This document shows positions 1 through 8,472 of a DNA stretch of 64,000 bases, piece by piece. Numbering within the stretch: position 1 is the stretch's first letter; each line of letters starts with the position of its first letter. The DNA lies in assembly GCA_040219515.1 (NCBI GenBank), contig JAVJSI010000014.1, positions 62,001-126,000 on the forward strand, read 5' to 3'. Both the position numbers and the translations under genes were made by a program. This stretch comes from Acidimicrobiales bacterium (GTDB taxonomy: Bacteria; Actinomycetota; Acidimicrobiia; Acidimicrobiales; Aldehydirespiratoraceae). Below the pieces are notes generated by a model. The model saw nothing but the letters and a program-made list of their open reading frames with translations. It searched no databases and was not told where the DNA came from.

Positions 1-749
1 TGCTCGGTATCCATCTGTTGAAGGAGGCCTACGACAACCGGGGTGCGGATGCGGGTAGCGGCGTGACCGTGCCGGCGATCGTCGACGTCGAATCGGTGCA
101 GGTCGTCACCAACGACTTCCACCAGATCACCCTCGACTTCGGGCAGGAATGGGTCGAGCATCACCGGCCGGGCGCCCATGACCTATTCCCGGAGGGCGAC
201 CGCGACGAGATCATGGAGGTCGCCCAGGGCAACTTCGAAGACGTGAACAATGCGGTCTACGAGGCCGGGTTCGCCACCGATGCCGGCGCCTACGCAGAGG
301 CCTACCAGCGGCTTTTCGATCGCCTCGATTGGCTCGAGGAGCGCCTGTCGACCCAGCGGTTCCTGGTCGGTGACACCATCACCGAGGCCGACCTCCGTCT
401 CTGGCCGACCCTCGTCCGCTTCGACGCGGTCTACCACAACCACTTCAAGTGCAACCGCAACAAGCTGATCGAGATGCCCGCGCTGAGGGGCTATGCCCTC
501 GACCTGTTCCAGACCGCCGGTTTCGGCGACACGATCCATTTCCCGCAGATCAAACAGCACTACTACGAGGTGCACCGGCAGGTGAACCCGTCGGGCATCG
601 TGCCACTCGGTCCGGACCTCGCCGTGTGGGGGGCCGCGCACGAACGAGAACATCTCGGTGGCCGCCCCTTCGGTGACGGCACCGCGCCGGACCCGGTTCG
701 CGACCACGAGCGGCCGCCGGCCGACGCCAATCCCGTCTGGGGCCGATGA
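1..749 (+). CDS. Glutathionyl-hydroquinone reductase-like protein (Xi-class GST), 5' end outside window
   Basis: The frame is open from the first bases, so the start lies upstream; about 249 residues are visible. The visible part has the end of a thioredoxin-like fold (VTVPAIVD, then VVTND) followed by a helical GST C-terminal domain. Its stretches TEADLRLWPTLVRFDAVYHN and KCNRNKL are typical of the YqjG/ECM4 family. That family reduces S-glutathionyl- or S-mycothiolyl-conjugated quinones using a catalytic Cys in the N-terminal part, which is not in the window. In actinobacteria the thiol would probably be mycothiol (inference). It converges on the acyl-CoA ligase gene 91 bp away. Family assignment is firm, substrate unknown. 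Confidence 0.85.
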   Translation, partial: LGIHLLKEAYDNRGADAGSGVTVPAIVDVESVQVVTNDFHQITLDFGQEWVEHHRPGAHDLFPEGDRDEIMEVAQGNFEDVNNAVYEAGFATDAGAYAEAYQRLFDRLDWLEERLSTQRFLVGDTITEADLRLWPTLVRFDAVYHNHFKCNRNKLIEMPALRGYALDLFQTAGFGDTIHFPQIKQHYYEVHRQVNPSGIVPLGPDLAVWGAAHEREHLGGRPFGDGTAPDPVRDHERPPADANPVWGR

Positions 750-840
750 CGTTTGGTCAGCCGGATGGCCCGGCCGGATCGAAGGATCCCCCCAGCGCCA
801 GATCCCGAGGTTGAGAACCGACGTCCGTGCCCTCGACCGC

Positions 841-2499
841 TCAGCGGTAGCGCGTCTCGACGTCGGCGGCGATCTCGCCCTTGGCGATCTTGCCGCCGCT
901 CGAGCGGGGGAGTTCATCGAGCACCACGAGCGCCTCGGGGCGGATCTCGATCGCGGTTTGACGCTCGTCGAGATGGGCCAGCAGGTCCTCGAGGGTGAGC
1001 GTGGCGCCCTCGATGAGTTCGACGTAGACGCAGACCCGTTCGCCGAAGATCTCGTCGGGGATGGCGACCGCCGCGCTCAGCCCCACAGCGGGATGGGTGT
1101 TGACCTCGTCCTCCACCTGCGACGCCGAGATGTTCTTGCCCCCGCGGATGATGAAGTCCGAGATGCGACCGGTGACGGTGAGGTAGCCCTCGTCGTCGAT
1201 CGTGCAGAGGTCGCCCATGAGCATCCAGCCGTCGGCGGTGAACAAGCCGGCGTTGGCCTCACGGTCCAGGTACCCGAGGCAGGTGGCCGGGCCGCGGCAG
1301 GCGGGCCGGCCCTCGCCGGGAATGTCGAGTTCGGTGACCCCGTCGGCGTCGAACAGGCGGACGTGCATCTCGGGCACGAGTCGTCCGGCGGTGCGTAGCC
1401 GGCGCTCGAGCGGTTCGGCCGGCATGGTGCCCGACAGCACTCCGGTCTCGTTGGATCCGTAGAACTGGAGCACGGTGCAGCCGCTGCGGGCCTCGAACTC
1501 GGCGGCCCGATGCTCGGGCACGGCCTCGCCGCCGGTGAACATTGCGTTGAGCGAGCTCAGGTCCCGTTCGTCGAACGTCGCTTCGTTGAGCATCATGAGG
1601 AACTGGGTGCTCACGCAGCCGAGCATGGTCACGCGGTGCTCCTCGATCAGCTCCAGTGTGCGTTGAGCCGAGAACCGGCGGCTGATCACGGTGGGTGCGC
1701 CGAGCACGATTGGCGTGTAGTGCGCCGTCCACAGCCCGAAGCCGAACGGGGCGGGCACGAGCGACATCACCACCTCGTCCGGGCTGAGTTCGCCGTGGCG
1801 CATGGCCACCTTGTGGAAGTACAGCCAGCGGTTCTGGAAGTGCAGCACGCACTTCGGGAGGCCGGTGGTGCCGGAGGTGGAGTTGATGAACGAGAGGTCG
1901 TCGGGACCGATGCGGCGCTCGTCGATGTCGGTGGCCGACGGTACGTCGTGCGGCGCCCCGTCGACGATGATGGCGCCACTCGGGTGGGCCTCGAAGACGG
2001 GCAGCTCGATGTGGGTGGTGATGGTCGCCCCGAGCGCCTGAACCGCGGTGCGGAGCTCGGCGGCGGTGCCCTTGGCATGGGTGGACAGCGTGACGAGCAC
2101 GGCGGCGCCGGTGCTCTCGAGCAGATGGGCGACCTCTCTGCTGTTGGCCCGGGCGCCGATGCCGACGGTGATGACGCCGGCCTTCTCGAGACCGAGGAAG
2201 GCGGCGTGCACGGTGGCGGTGTCGGGGATGAGCACCGCGACCCGGGCGCCGGGGTCGATGCCGAGATCGATGATCACATCGGCGATACGGTCGCTCACGG
2301 CGTCGAGCTGGGCCCAGGTGAGGGTGCCGTCGTCGGCGATGTAGCTGACGGCCTCGGGGCGCTCGGCCGCGTGGCGGCGGAGATGGTCGACGAGGGTGAC
2401 GTCCCCCCACCAGCCCTCGTCGCGATAGCGGCGGGCGGCGGCCGGGTCCACCGCGTTGCGGAACTCTCCCTTCCGGGCGTCCTCAAAAGATTCAATCAT
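841..2499 (-). CDS. AMP-dependent acyl-CoA synthetase/ligase
   Basis: A 552-residue ANL superfamily enzyme that would activate a carboxylic acid to acyl-AMP and then acyl-CoA. The order of motifs is complete: P-loop-like STSGTTGLPK at residues 207-216, YGSNETG at 347-353, GRISDFIIRGGKNIS hinge at 444-458, and the C-terminal catalytic lysine K537 in SSGGK. Length is normal for the family. It starts 43 bp after the MBL-fold gene on the same strand, so the two probably share a transcript. The substrate cannot be read from the sequence; the family covers benzoate-type, medium-chain and other acids. Confidence 0.9.
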   Translation of the reverse strand: MIESFEDARKGEFRNAVDPAAARRYRDEGWWGDVTLVDHLRRHAAERPEAVSYIADDGTLTWAQLDAVSDRIADVIIDLGIDPGARVAVLIPDTATVHAAFLGLEKAGVITVGIGARANSREVAHLLESTGAAVLVTLSTHAKGTAAELRTAVQALGATITTHIELPVFEAHPSGAIIVDGAPHDVPSATDIDERRIGPDDLSFINSTSGTTGLPKCVLHFQNRWLYFHKVAMRHGELSPDEVVMSLVPAPFGFGLWTAHYTPIVLGAPTVISRRFSAQRTLELIEEHRVTMLGCVSTQFLMMLNEATFDERDLSSLNAMFTGGEAVPEHRAAEFEARSGCTVLQFYGSNETGVLSGTMPAEPLERRLRTAGRLVPEMHVRLFDADGVTELDIPGEGRPACRGPATCLGYLDREANAGLFTADGWMLMGDLCTIDDEGYLTVTGRISDFIIRGGKNISASQVEDEVNTHPAVGLSAAVAIPDEIFGERVCVYVELIEGATLTLEDLLAHLDERQTAIEIRPEALVVLDELPRSSGGKIAKGEIAADVETRYR

Positions 2500-2542
2500 C
2501 TAGATGATTCTCGCACAGGCCATCGGTGAAAGGGAAAGTCGA

Positions 2543-3298
2543 TCAGTCGATCCGGCGGGGAAGGGCAGCCATGACGGCCTCGTCGTGACCGGGGATGAGG
2601 GACGCGCCCGACCGGCGCAGATCCTGGAGATGTCGGATGCTCGCCGCCTGTCGTTCGGCGTCGTGGCCGATCGGTGGGAGCGGTCCTCCGTCGAGGGTCT
2701 CGGCGAAGTAGGCGCAGTCGGCGCACAGCACGACCTCGCGGCCGTTGCCGACGCGGACCCGCAACGACTGATGACCCGGTGTGTGCCCCGGCGTCGGAAT
2801 GCACGTGACCCGGCCGTTGCCGAACACGTCGTGCTCGCCGTCGACCTGAACGATGTCGTGGCCCAGGTCGTAGTCGGTCGGGTTGAACGTGTTGGCCGCG
2901 GCGAGGTCGGCGTCGAAGCCGGCTGTCCACTCGTCGCGTTGCACGAGCACTCGGGCGTTCGGAATCTGGGCGAGGCCGCCGACGTGGTCGAAGTGCAGAT
3001 GGGACAGGATCACGACGTCGACCTCCCCCGGCTCGACATCGTGCGCGGCGAGCTGGGCGGCGATGAGATCATCGGTGCCGACGCCGAGATCGAAGAACAG
3101 TTCGACCACCTCTCGATCCGGTCCGTCATCCGTCAGGGCCGAATGCATACCGCAGTCAAAGAGCGCGAGATCGTCGCCGTGGCGGATGAGCCAGGCCGGC
3201 ACCGGTAGCTCGACCGGGTTGTCGCCGGCGCCGGCCTCGAACATCGATCGACCGGCGGTGAGGGTGCCGCACGAGAGCGGCTCGATGGTGACATCCAT
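2543..3298 (-). CDS. MBL-fold hydrolase, N-acyl-homoserine-lactonase-like
   Basis: A 251-residue metallo-beta-lactamase fold protein. Metal ligands are all visible: SHLHFDHVGG (H100, H102, D104, H105), H172 in TPGHTPGH, D194 in CADC, and H238 in PGHDE. This arrangement fits the AttM/AiiA-like lactonase subfamily with a dinuclear zinc site. The start chosen is the ATG at 3298, where the alignable domain begins; the frame stays open far upstream but that part is an antisense shadow of the CoA-transferase gene. It is the upstream gene of a pair with the acyl-CoA ligase. True substrate (lactone, other ester) is open; quorum quenching is only a family-based possibility. Confidence 0.85.
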   Translation of the reverse strand: MDVTIEPLSCGTLTAGRSMFEAGAGDNPVELPVPAWLIRHGDDLALFDCGMHSALTDDGPDREVVELFFDLGVGTDDLIAAQLAAHDVEPGEVDVVILSHLHFDHVGGLAQIPNARVLVQRDEWTAGFDADLAAANTFNPTDYDLGHDIVQVDGEHDVFGNGRVTCIPTPGHTPGHQSLRVRVGNGREVVLCADCAYFAETLDGGPLPPIGHDAERQAASIRHLQDLRRSGASLIPGHDEAVMAALPRRID

Positions 3299-3317
3299 GA
3301 CCACTACCGTCGCGCGG

Positions 3318-3620
3318 ATGGACGCCACGTTCTCGTTCTCCTCCGAACTGACCGAGTGGGACGCCCGTGACGACATCTCGATGGCGCTGGTCAGCGTGCC
3401 CATCGACATCTCCGAGGACATCCGGGACATGGAGCTGCCCCGCCGGGGCTTCGGCTCGGTGCCGGTGCGGGTGCGGCTCGGAACCAGCGAGTGGCGGACG
3501 TCGATCTTCCCGTCGAAGACCGGTGAGTACGTGCTGCCGGTCAAGCAGCCGGTGCGCAAGAAGGAGAAGATCGGACTCGGCGACGTCGGCAACTTCGAGA
3601 TCGACATTTCTCCTGAGTGA
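3318..3620 (+). CDS. DUF1905 domain protein
   Basis: A 100-residue protein matching the small DUF1905 beta-barrel family: F-x-F opening strand, then WDARDDISMALVSVP and a conserved VRVRLGTSEWRTSIFP core, ending in a KKEKIGLGDVGNFEI block. The biochemical role of the family is not established. Start ATG 3318 was chosen; ATG 3297 in the same frame would add seven residues but would overlap the start codon of the divergent MBL gene. It lies head-to-head with that gene and converges on the CoA-transferase gene. Confidence 0.75.
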   Translation: MDATFSFSSELTEWDARDDISMALVSVPIDISEDIRDMELPRRGFGSVPVRVRLGTSEWRTSIFPSKTGEYVLPVKQPVRKKEKIGLGDVGNFEIDISPE

Positions 3621-3636
3621 GGTGCCCCCCGAGTGA

Positions 3637-4935
3637 CTAGCCGGGCCAGTGCTCGGCCTGCTCCTCGAGTTCGGTCCGGAAGTCGGGGTGGGCGATGGCG
3701 GCAAGGGCGCGGGCCCGCTCGCGCACTGATCGTCCGGCCAGCTCGGCCGCACCGAACTCGGTGATCACCACGTCGACCTGGTGGCGCGGTGTGGTGACGA
3801 TCGCGCCAGCCGGGGTGGGACCTGCGATGCGGGAGCGGAGGGCGCCGTCGATCGTGGCGGTCGACGGCAGGCAGATCAGCGAACGGTCGGTGAGTTCGAG
3901 GCCGGCGCCGGCGATGAAATCCTCGTGGCCGCCGATGCCGGAGAACTGTCGGCCGCCGATGGTGTCGGCGATCACCTGGCCGGCAAGGTCGACGCTCATG
4001 GCGCCGTTGATGGTGATCATCTCGCGGTTGGCGCTGATCTTCTCGGGTGAGTTGACCACGTCGACCGGGAGGAAGCGCACGTGCTCGTTGCCGTCGAGCC
4101 ATTCGTAGAGCTCGGCGGTGCCGGCCGCGAACGTGGTGACCGAGTACCCGTCGAACTCGCCCTTGTGGTCGTTGGTGACCTTGCCGGCCTTGCACAGGTG
4201 CATGAGGCCGGTGGTGAACATCTCGGAGTGGATGCCGTAGCCGCCGCCCGATCGTTCGGCCAGGAGGGCGGCGACGGTGTTGGGGATGCCGCCGATGCCG
4301 GTCTGGAGCGTGGCGCCGTCCGGCACGTAGTCGGCCGCGAACACGGCGATCGTCTGCTCGGCCTCGGTGGGTTCCGCGTCGGCCAGCTCGAACGGGGTGC
4401 CGTCGCCCTCGACGATCACGTCGACCTCGTCGACATGCAGCGCGTGGCGATGGTCGGGCGGAAGCCCGAACGTGCGGGGGAAGGCCGGGCTGGTCTCGAC
4501 GAGGCAGATCCGATCGGGGTCGGCCGCGGCCCGACGCAGCTCGGCAACGGTTGCGCCGGCGTGCAGCGACAGGCTCATCCAGCCGTCGGCGTCGGGCGGG
4601 GTCGCCGCCGTGGCCATCACCCTCGGACGCAACTCCTCGAGCACCGGGGCGAACCGACGGAAGTCGGCGGGGACGAACTCGACTGCGGCACCGCTGGCGA
4701 TGAGGAACCGCTCGGCGGGACCGTAGAAGCCGCTGCGCAACGACACGCCGGGGCGGGTGAACAGCTCGTAGAGGTCGGGGAGCAGGGCACCCGAGACTCG
4801 CAGGTCGACCCAGTCGGTGCGGGCACCGAGGGCGTGAAGGAACTGCCCGGGCACACCGGGCCCGAGCGGTACGGCGAGCGAGTCGGTCGGCGCGATGAGA
4901 TCGACAGCGGCGGCGGGCGTCAGCGGATTCGGCAT
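3637..4935 (-). CDS. Acetyl-CoA hydrolase/transferase family (4-hydroxybutyrate CoA-transferase-like)
   Basis: A 432-residue family I CoA-transferase. The N-terminal half holds PLGPGVPGQFLHAL; the C-terminal half has the glycine-rich LQTGIGGIPN followed by HSEMFTTG, whose Glu is the expected acyl-enzyme nucleophile, and later FSGIGGHEDFIAGA. Such enzymes move CoA between acyl groups or hydrolyse acyl-CoA. Start ATG 4935 is used; an in-frame upstream start at 5004 would add 23 residues lacking family similarity. It ends just before tRNA-fMet. The acyl substrate is unknown. Confidence 0.85.
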   Translation of the reverse strand: MPNPLTPAAAVDLIAPTDSLAVPLGPGVPGQFLHALGARTDWVDLRVSGALLPDLYELFTRPGVSLRSGFYGPAERFLIASGAAVEFVPADFRRFAPVLEELRPRVMATAATPPDADGWMSLSLHAGATVAELRRAAADPDRICLVETSPAFPRTFGLPPDHRHALHVDEVDVIVEGDGTPFELADAEPTEAEQTIAVFAADYVPDGATLQTGIGGIPNTVAALLAERSGGGYGIHSEMFTTGLMHLCKAGKVTNDHKGEFDGYSVTTFAAGTAELYEWLDGNEHVRFLPVDVVNSPEKISANREMITINGAMSVDLAGQVIADTIGGRQFSGIGGHEDFIAGAGLELTDRSLICLPSTATIDGALRSRIAGPTPAGAIVTTPRHQVDVVITEFGAAELAGRSVRERARALAAIAHPDFRTELEEQAEHWPG

Positions 4936-5031
4936 GCACCAGCAGTATTCCGGATCGCAGCGGCGCGAAAGGGCCTTTGGTCGTTTCTGACGAGGTTGTT
5001 GCACCCGGAGACCGGCTGTAGCTTCGTCAGT

Positions 5032-5108
<77 letters not shown>

Positions 5109-5112
5109 ACGA

Positions 5113-5146
5113 AAAGGCCCGGAAACTCAACGGTTTCCGGGCCTTT
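5113..5146 (+). terminator. Rho-independent terminator after tRNA-fMet
   Basis: A perfect 14-bp stem AAAGGCCCGGAAAC/GTTTCCGGGCCTTT with a 6-nt loop starts five bases after the tRNA. The symmetrical A/T ends suggest bidirectional use. If the island model is right, this terminator came with the element. Confidence 0.9.
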
Positions 5147-5229
5147 GACGTTGTGCGCTGGGAGAGTCGTCTACCGGCGCGTCTTCCGACGGCGCTGGGT
5201 CAGTCGACCGAGATCAGCCGGCGCGCCCG

Positions 5230-5883
5230 TCACCGTTCGTCGTCAGACCAGGCCGAGGTGTCGATGGCACCAGTCGTGCCGGTGAGCCCGGCGAAGGTCA
5301 GGCGGGACTGCGCTCGCAGCATGTCCGGGTCCTCACCCAGCGCGACCTGAGTGAGCAGCGCAGTGAACTGGTTGTCGATGAAGGCGGCAGCGACGGTGGT
5401 TGGTATGTCTGCGGTGATGTCTCCTCGCGCTTTTGCCCGTTCGACCCAGTCTGCGTAGCGGGCTTGCGCCTCGACTCGGAGGTTGTTGGTCCGGGTTTGG
5501 GTGGCTGCGCCGAGCCGCGATGACAGCACGCGCATCTTCGCGAGGAGGCAGCCAGGCGGCATGTCGCGGTCGAGGTCGATCATGATGTCGATCATTGACG
5601 CCAGGACGTCTTCGAACGGATCGTCGTGGGTCGTGAGGTCCAGCATGGGTGCGAGCACCGTTTCGGCGTAGTGCTCGAGGGTGGCGTCCATCAAGCCGTC
5701 CTCGCCGCCGAACTCCCGATAGAGGGCGGGCTTTGACACGCCGGCGCGGCGACAGAGTTCGTTGAGCGATACGGCGTCGGTCCCTTCACGCCAGTAGTTG
5801 TCCATCGCGACGTCGATCACGCGGTCACGGTCGATCGTCTTTGGCCGACCTCTCGGGCGGTTCTCGCTCGATTCGACCTCCAT
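5230..5883 (-). CDS. TetR/AcrR family repressor
   Basis: A 217-residue regulator with an N-terminal helix-turn-helix (SLNELCRRAGVSKPALYREFG, about residues 34-54) preceded by a basic RGRPKTIDRDRV segment, and an all-helical ligand-binding C-terminus. Start ATG 5883 is preceded by GGAAAGG. It is divergent from the SnoaL-like/SDR/membrane/MBL cassette, and three identical-type palindromes lie between them, so it most likely represses both itself and the cassette until a small-molecule ligand binds. The ligand is unknown. Confidence 0.9.
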   Translation of the reverse strand: MEVESSENRPRGRPKTIDRDRVIDVAMDNYWREGTDAVSLNELCRRAGVSKPALYREFGGEDGLMDATLEHYAETVLAPMLDLTTHDDPFEDVLASMIDIMIDLDRDMPPGCLLAKMRVLSSRLGAATQTRTNNLRVEAQARYADWVERAKARGDITADIPTTVAAAFIDNQFTALLTQVALGEDPDMLRAQSRLTFAGLTGTTGAIDTSAWSDDER

Positions 5884-5928
5884 GTTCGACCTTTCCGGAA
5901 TCGCTTCTCTCGAGGGCAAGCATCCAAG

Positions 5929-6056
5929 TGTACCTGTCGGTACGCAATTCGAGCACGGCGCAAGTCGTGGCCGGAAACTATTTTCGTACCTTTCGGTACG
6001 CCCGGGTTGCCATCCAGGTCCTCGTTCCATATCTTCTTTGCGTACCAGACGGTACG
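5929..6056. promoter_or_regulatory. Three phased TetR operator palindromes
   Basis: Three 16-bp sites of the form (C/T)GTACC-N4-GGTACG: 5929-5944 (spacer TGTC), 5985-6000 (TTTC) and 6041-6056 (AGAC). Their centres are exactly 56 bp apart twice. The fourth spacer base is C in all three. They fill the divergent promoter region between the TetR gene and the 6096 cassette. Confidence 0.85.
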
Positions 6057-6095
6057 TAAACGAATCGCCCGTCGCACACGATCAGGGAGCACCAC

Positions 6096-6998
6096 ATGAA
6101 GATCCTCACGCCGGTGCTTGTCGCACTTTCGCTTGCGGGCGCCGCGTGCGGCAGTTCGACAACGGCTGCCGAACCGGCCACCAGCACCCAGCCAACCGAG
6201 ACAACCCTCCACGAACAGGAAGAAGCCACCATGACAACAACCGAACTGGCGACCGCCACCCTCGACGCACTCTTCACCGACTTCGACCCCGCAGCAGCCG
6301 CCGAACTGTTGGCCCCGGACTACATCCAGCACAACCCAGGCGTGCCGACCGGTGCGGCAGCTGTGCTCGAGTTCATCCCAGCGCTCGAAGAGAGCGGTAT
6401 CTCGGTCACCACGCACCGGATCATCACCGACGGCGACCTCGTGGCGATGCACAACACCTACGAGAATGCCGATCTGTTCGGCGCCCCGACACTGGTGGCG
6501 TTCGACGTGTTCCGCATCGAGAACGGCAAGGTTGTCGAGCACTGGGACAACCTCCAGCCACCGGCCGAACCGAACGTCTCGGGCCGAACACTGACCGACG
6601 GGCCGACCGAGGTCACCGACCTCGACCAGACCGAAGCCAACAAAGCGCTGGTCGCCGAGTTCACCCAGACCGTACTGATCGACGGCGACTTCAGCCGCAT
6701 CTCGGAGTTCTTCGCTCCCGACCTCATCCAGCACAATCCGTGGTGGGGAGACGGTCTCGAGGCCCTCGGCGCCGGCTTCGCCGCCCAGGCCGAGCAGGGC
6801 AATGCGCTCAGCTACACCAAGGTTCATCACATCATCGGTGAAGGCAACTTCGTTCTGTTCATCTCCGAAGGGACCCTCGGCGACGTCCCGACCGCCTACT
6901 ACGACCTCCTCCGGCTCGAAGACGGTCTCGTGGTCGAACACTGGGACGTGATCTCCGAGATCCCCGCCGAGATGGCCCACGACAACGGAAAGTTCTGA
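6096..6998 (+). CDS. Lipoprotein with two SnoaL-like domains
   Basis: A 300-residue predicted lipoprotein: a short signal peptide ends in LAGAAC with the lipidated Cys at residue 18, followed by a Ser/Thr/Glu-rich linker to about residue 45. Then come two copies of a SnoaL-like (NTF2-fold) domain, at about 50-160 and 185-300. Each contains a YIQHNPG or LIQHNPW motif and ends in VVEHWD. RBS AGGGAG precedes the ATG. Extracytoplasmic tandem SnoaL domains suggest binding or conversion of a small hydrophobic compound; function unproven. First gene of the TetR-controlled cassette, 7 bp before the SDR gene. Confidence 0.85.
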   Translation: MKILTPVLVALSLAGAACGSSTTAAEPATSTQPTETTLHEQEEATMTTTELATATLDALFTDFDPAAAAELLAPDYIQHNPGVPTGAAAVLEFIPALEESGISVTTHRIITDGDLVAMHNTYENADLFGAPTLVAFDVFRIENGKVVEHWDNLQPPAEPNVSGRTLTDGPTEVTDLDQTEANKALVAEFTQTVLIDGDFSRISEFFAPDLIQHNPWWGDGLEALGAGFAAQAEQGNALSYTKVHHIIGEGNFVLFISEGTLGDVPTAYYDLLRLEDGLVVEHWDVISEIPAEMAHDNGKF

Positions 6999-7005
6999 GG
7001 TCCCG

Positions 7006-7869
7006 ATGAAGAACATCATCATCACGGGAAGTAGCAACGGGTTCGGCCACCTGTCGGCCATGGCATTCGCCCAGGAGGGCTACCGGGTCTGGGCGACGAT
7101 GCGCAACGCAGACGGATCGAACCGGGAACCCAAGGAACTGCTCGAAGCCGCAGAGGGCGAGATCCGAGTGCTCGACATGGACGTGGCCGACGACGTATCG
7201 GTCGATGCTGCCATCGCGCAGGTGATCGACTCCGACGGCCACGTCGACGTGTTGATCAACAATGCCGGGATCATGTACATCGGCCACACCGAGGCCTACA
7301 GCCTCGAACAGGCCAACGAACAGATGAACGTCAACTACTTCGGCGTCATCCGCACGACTCAGGCCGTGCTGCCCACCATGCGCCGAGCCGGCAGCGGGCT
7401 CATCATCAACACCTCATCCACGGCCGGTCGTGTCGCCTACCCGTACTTCGGCACCTACGGCGCCACCAAGTTCGCCGTCGAGGCCTACTCCCAGAGCCTG
7501 CGCTATGAGATGGCACCCCACGGAGTCGACATTGCGCTCGTCGAACCTGGGCCGTTTCCGACCAATCTCATCAACTCGGTCCAACCAGAGGCCCGCCGAG
7601 AGGTCCTCGACGACTACGGACCGCTCAGCGACGTCCCGGCCGGCATGCTCGCCTACTTCGCCGAGTTCTTCACGACCGACGCAGCCCCCGACAACGGACT
7701 CGTCGTCGACGCCTACCTGGCGTTGGCCGCGGCCGAGCCGGGACAGCGCCCGATGCGGACCCACGTCGGCATCGAACACGGGGTCCCCGAACTCAACCGC
7801 CTCTCCCAACCAATCCAGGACAACGTCGTGAACGAACTCGGACTGACCGAAGTACTGACCCGGCCATGA
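7006..7869 (+). CDS. Short-chain dehydrogenase/reductase
   Basis: A 287-residue classical SDR. Visible motifs: nucleotide-binding TGSSNGFG at 7-14 or so, NNAG at 85-88, Ser138 and the Y151-x3-K155 catalytic pair in TYGATK. Length and the long C-terminal part fit cytosolic NAD(P)H-dependent ketone/alcohol oxidoreductases. It follows the SnoaL-like gene by 7 bp and shares its regulation. Substrate unknown. Confidence 0.9.
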   Translation: MKNIIITGSSNGFGHLSAMAFAQEGYRVWATMRNADGSNREPKELLEAAEGEIRVLDMDVADDVSVDAAIAQVIDSDGHVDVLINNAGIMYIGHTEAYSLEQANEQMNVNYFGVIRTTQAVLPTMRRAGSGLIINTSSTAGRVAYPYFGTYGATKFAVEAYSQSLRYEMAPHGVDIALVEPGPFPTNLINSVQPEARREVLDDYGPLSDVPAGMLAYFAEFFTTDAAPDNGLVVDAYLALAAAEPGQRPMRTHVGIEHGVPELNRLSQPIQDNVVNELGLTEVLTRP

Positions 7870-7932
7870 CGCTCCTTTCGAACGGTGCCGCAACCGATCC
7901 CGATCTCACTCACGTGATTGCCGAGGTTCCAC

Positions 7933-8472
7933 ATGGATGACACGACCGTTTCCACCATTGCCCTGCTGCTGTGTCTGGCGCCCGGAGTGCTCCACTCGGT
8001 CGAGGTGGCCTCTCCCATGCTGTCTCGCTGGATCGTGAACTACGTGCTCCCGTTCTTCGGGCCGGGACGACCGAGCAGCGCTGGGTCGCTGACAAACGTT
8101 GAGCAACTCGCGATGCTCGATGCCGGCGTCGACGCAGTTCCCGAAGAGAAGAAGGTGGCGGCATCGGACTACACCTTCTTGATGCTGTTCGAGCAACGCC
8201 AAGGCTCGCTGGCGTTCCTCTCGGTCGTCGCCGGGGTGATCTACGGGCTGACGTTGACCCTCACCGAACGCAACCCACTGCACCTCGTTCTCGGCGTGAT
8301 GGCGGCGCTGTTCATGCTCGTCAACGCCAATCACGCCGGCATCCGATTCCTCGGCAACCACCCCCGAGTGTCGCGACACGGACGCAACGTCGGGATCGTG
8401 TTCGCCCCGTTCTGGGCGGTGGCAACCGTGCTCAACGTGTTGGCCTTCTCATCCTCGCTCCCACCGTCATGA
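7933..8472 (+). CDS. Unrecognised integral membrane protein
   Basis: A 179-residue protein with about four hydrophobic segments (near residues 8-24, 88-110, 115-135 and 155-172) separated by a polar loop rich in acidic residues and Lys. I recognise no family. Start ATG 7933 was chosen because CCGAGG sits just upstream; a TTG at 7918 would add five residues. Its stop overlaps the next start (ATGA, 8469-8472), so it is translationally coupled to the MBL lipoprotein. Confidence 0.7.
   Translation: MDDTTVSTIALLLCLAPGVLHSVEVASPMLSRWIVNYVLPFFGPGRPSSAGSLTNVEQLAMLDAGVDAVPEEKKVAASDYTFLMLFEQRQGSLAFLSVVAGVIYGLTLTLTERNPLHLVLGVMAALFMLVNANHAGIRFLGNHPRVSRHGRNVGIVFAPFWAVATVLNVLAFSSSLPPS

Noticed and set aside
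3299-4939. Long minus-strand frame that would fuse about 540 codons to the MBL protein at 2543-3298
   Set aside because: The extra part is Arg-rich nonsense lying over the CoA-transferase and DUF1905 genes; family similarity begins at ATG 3298.
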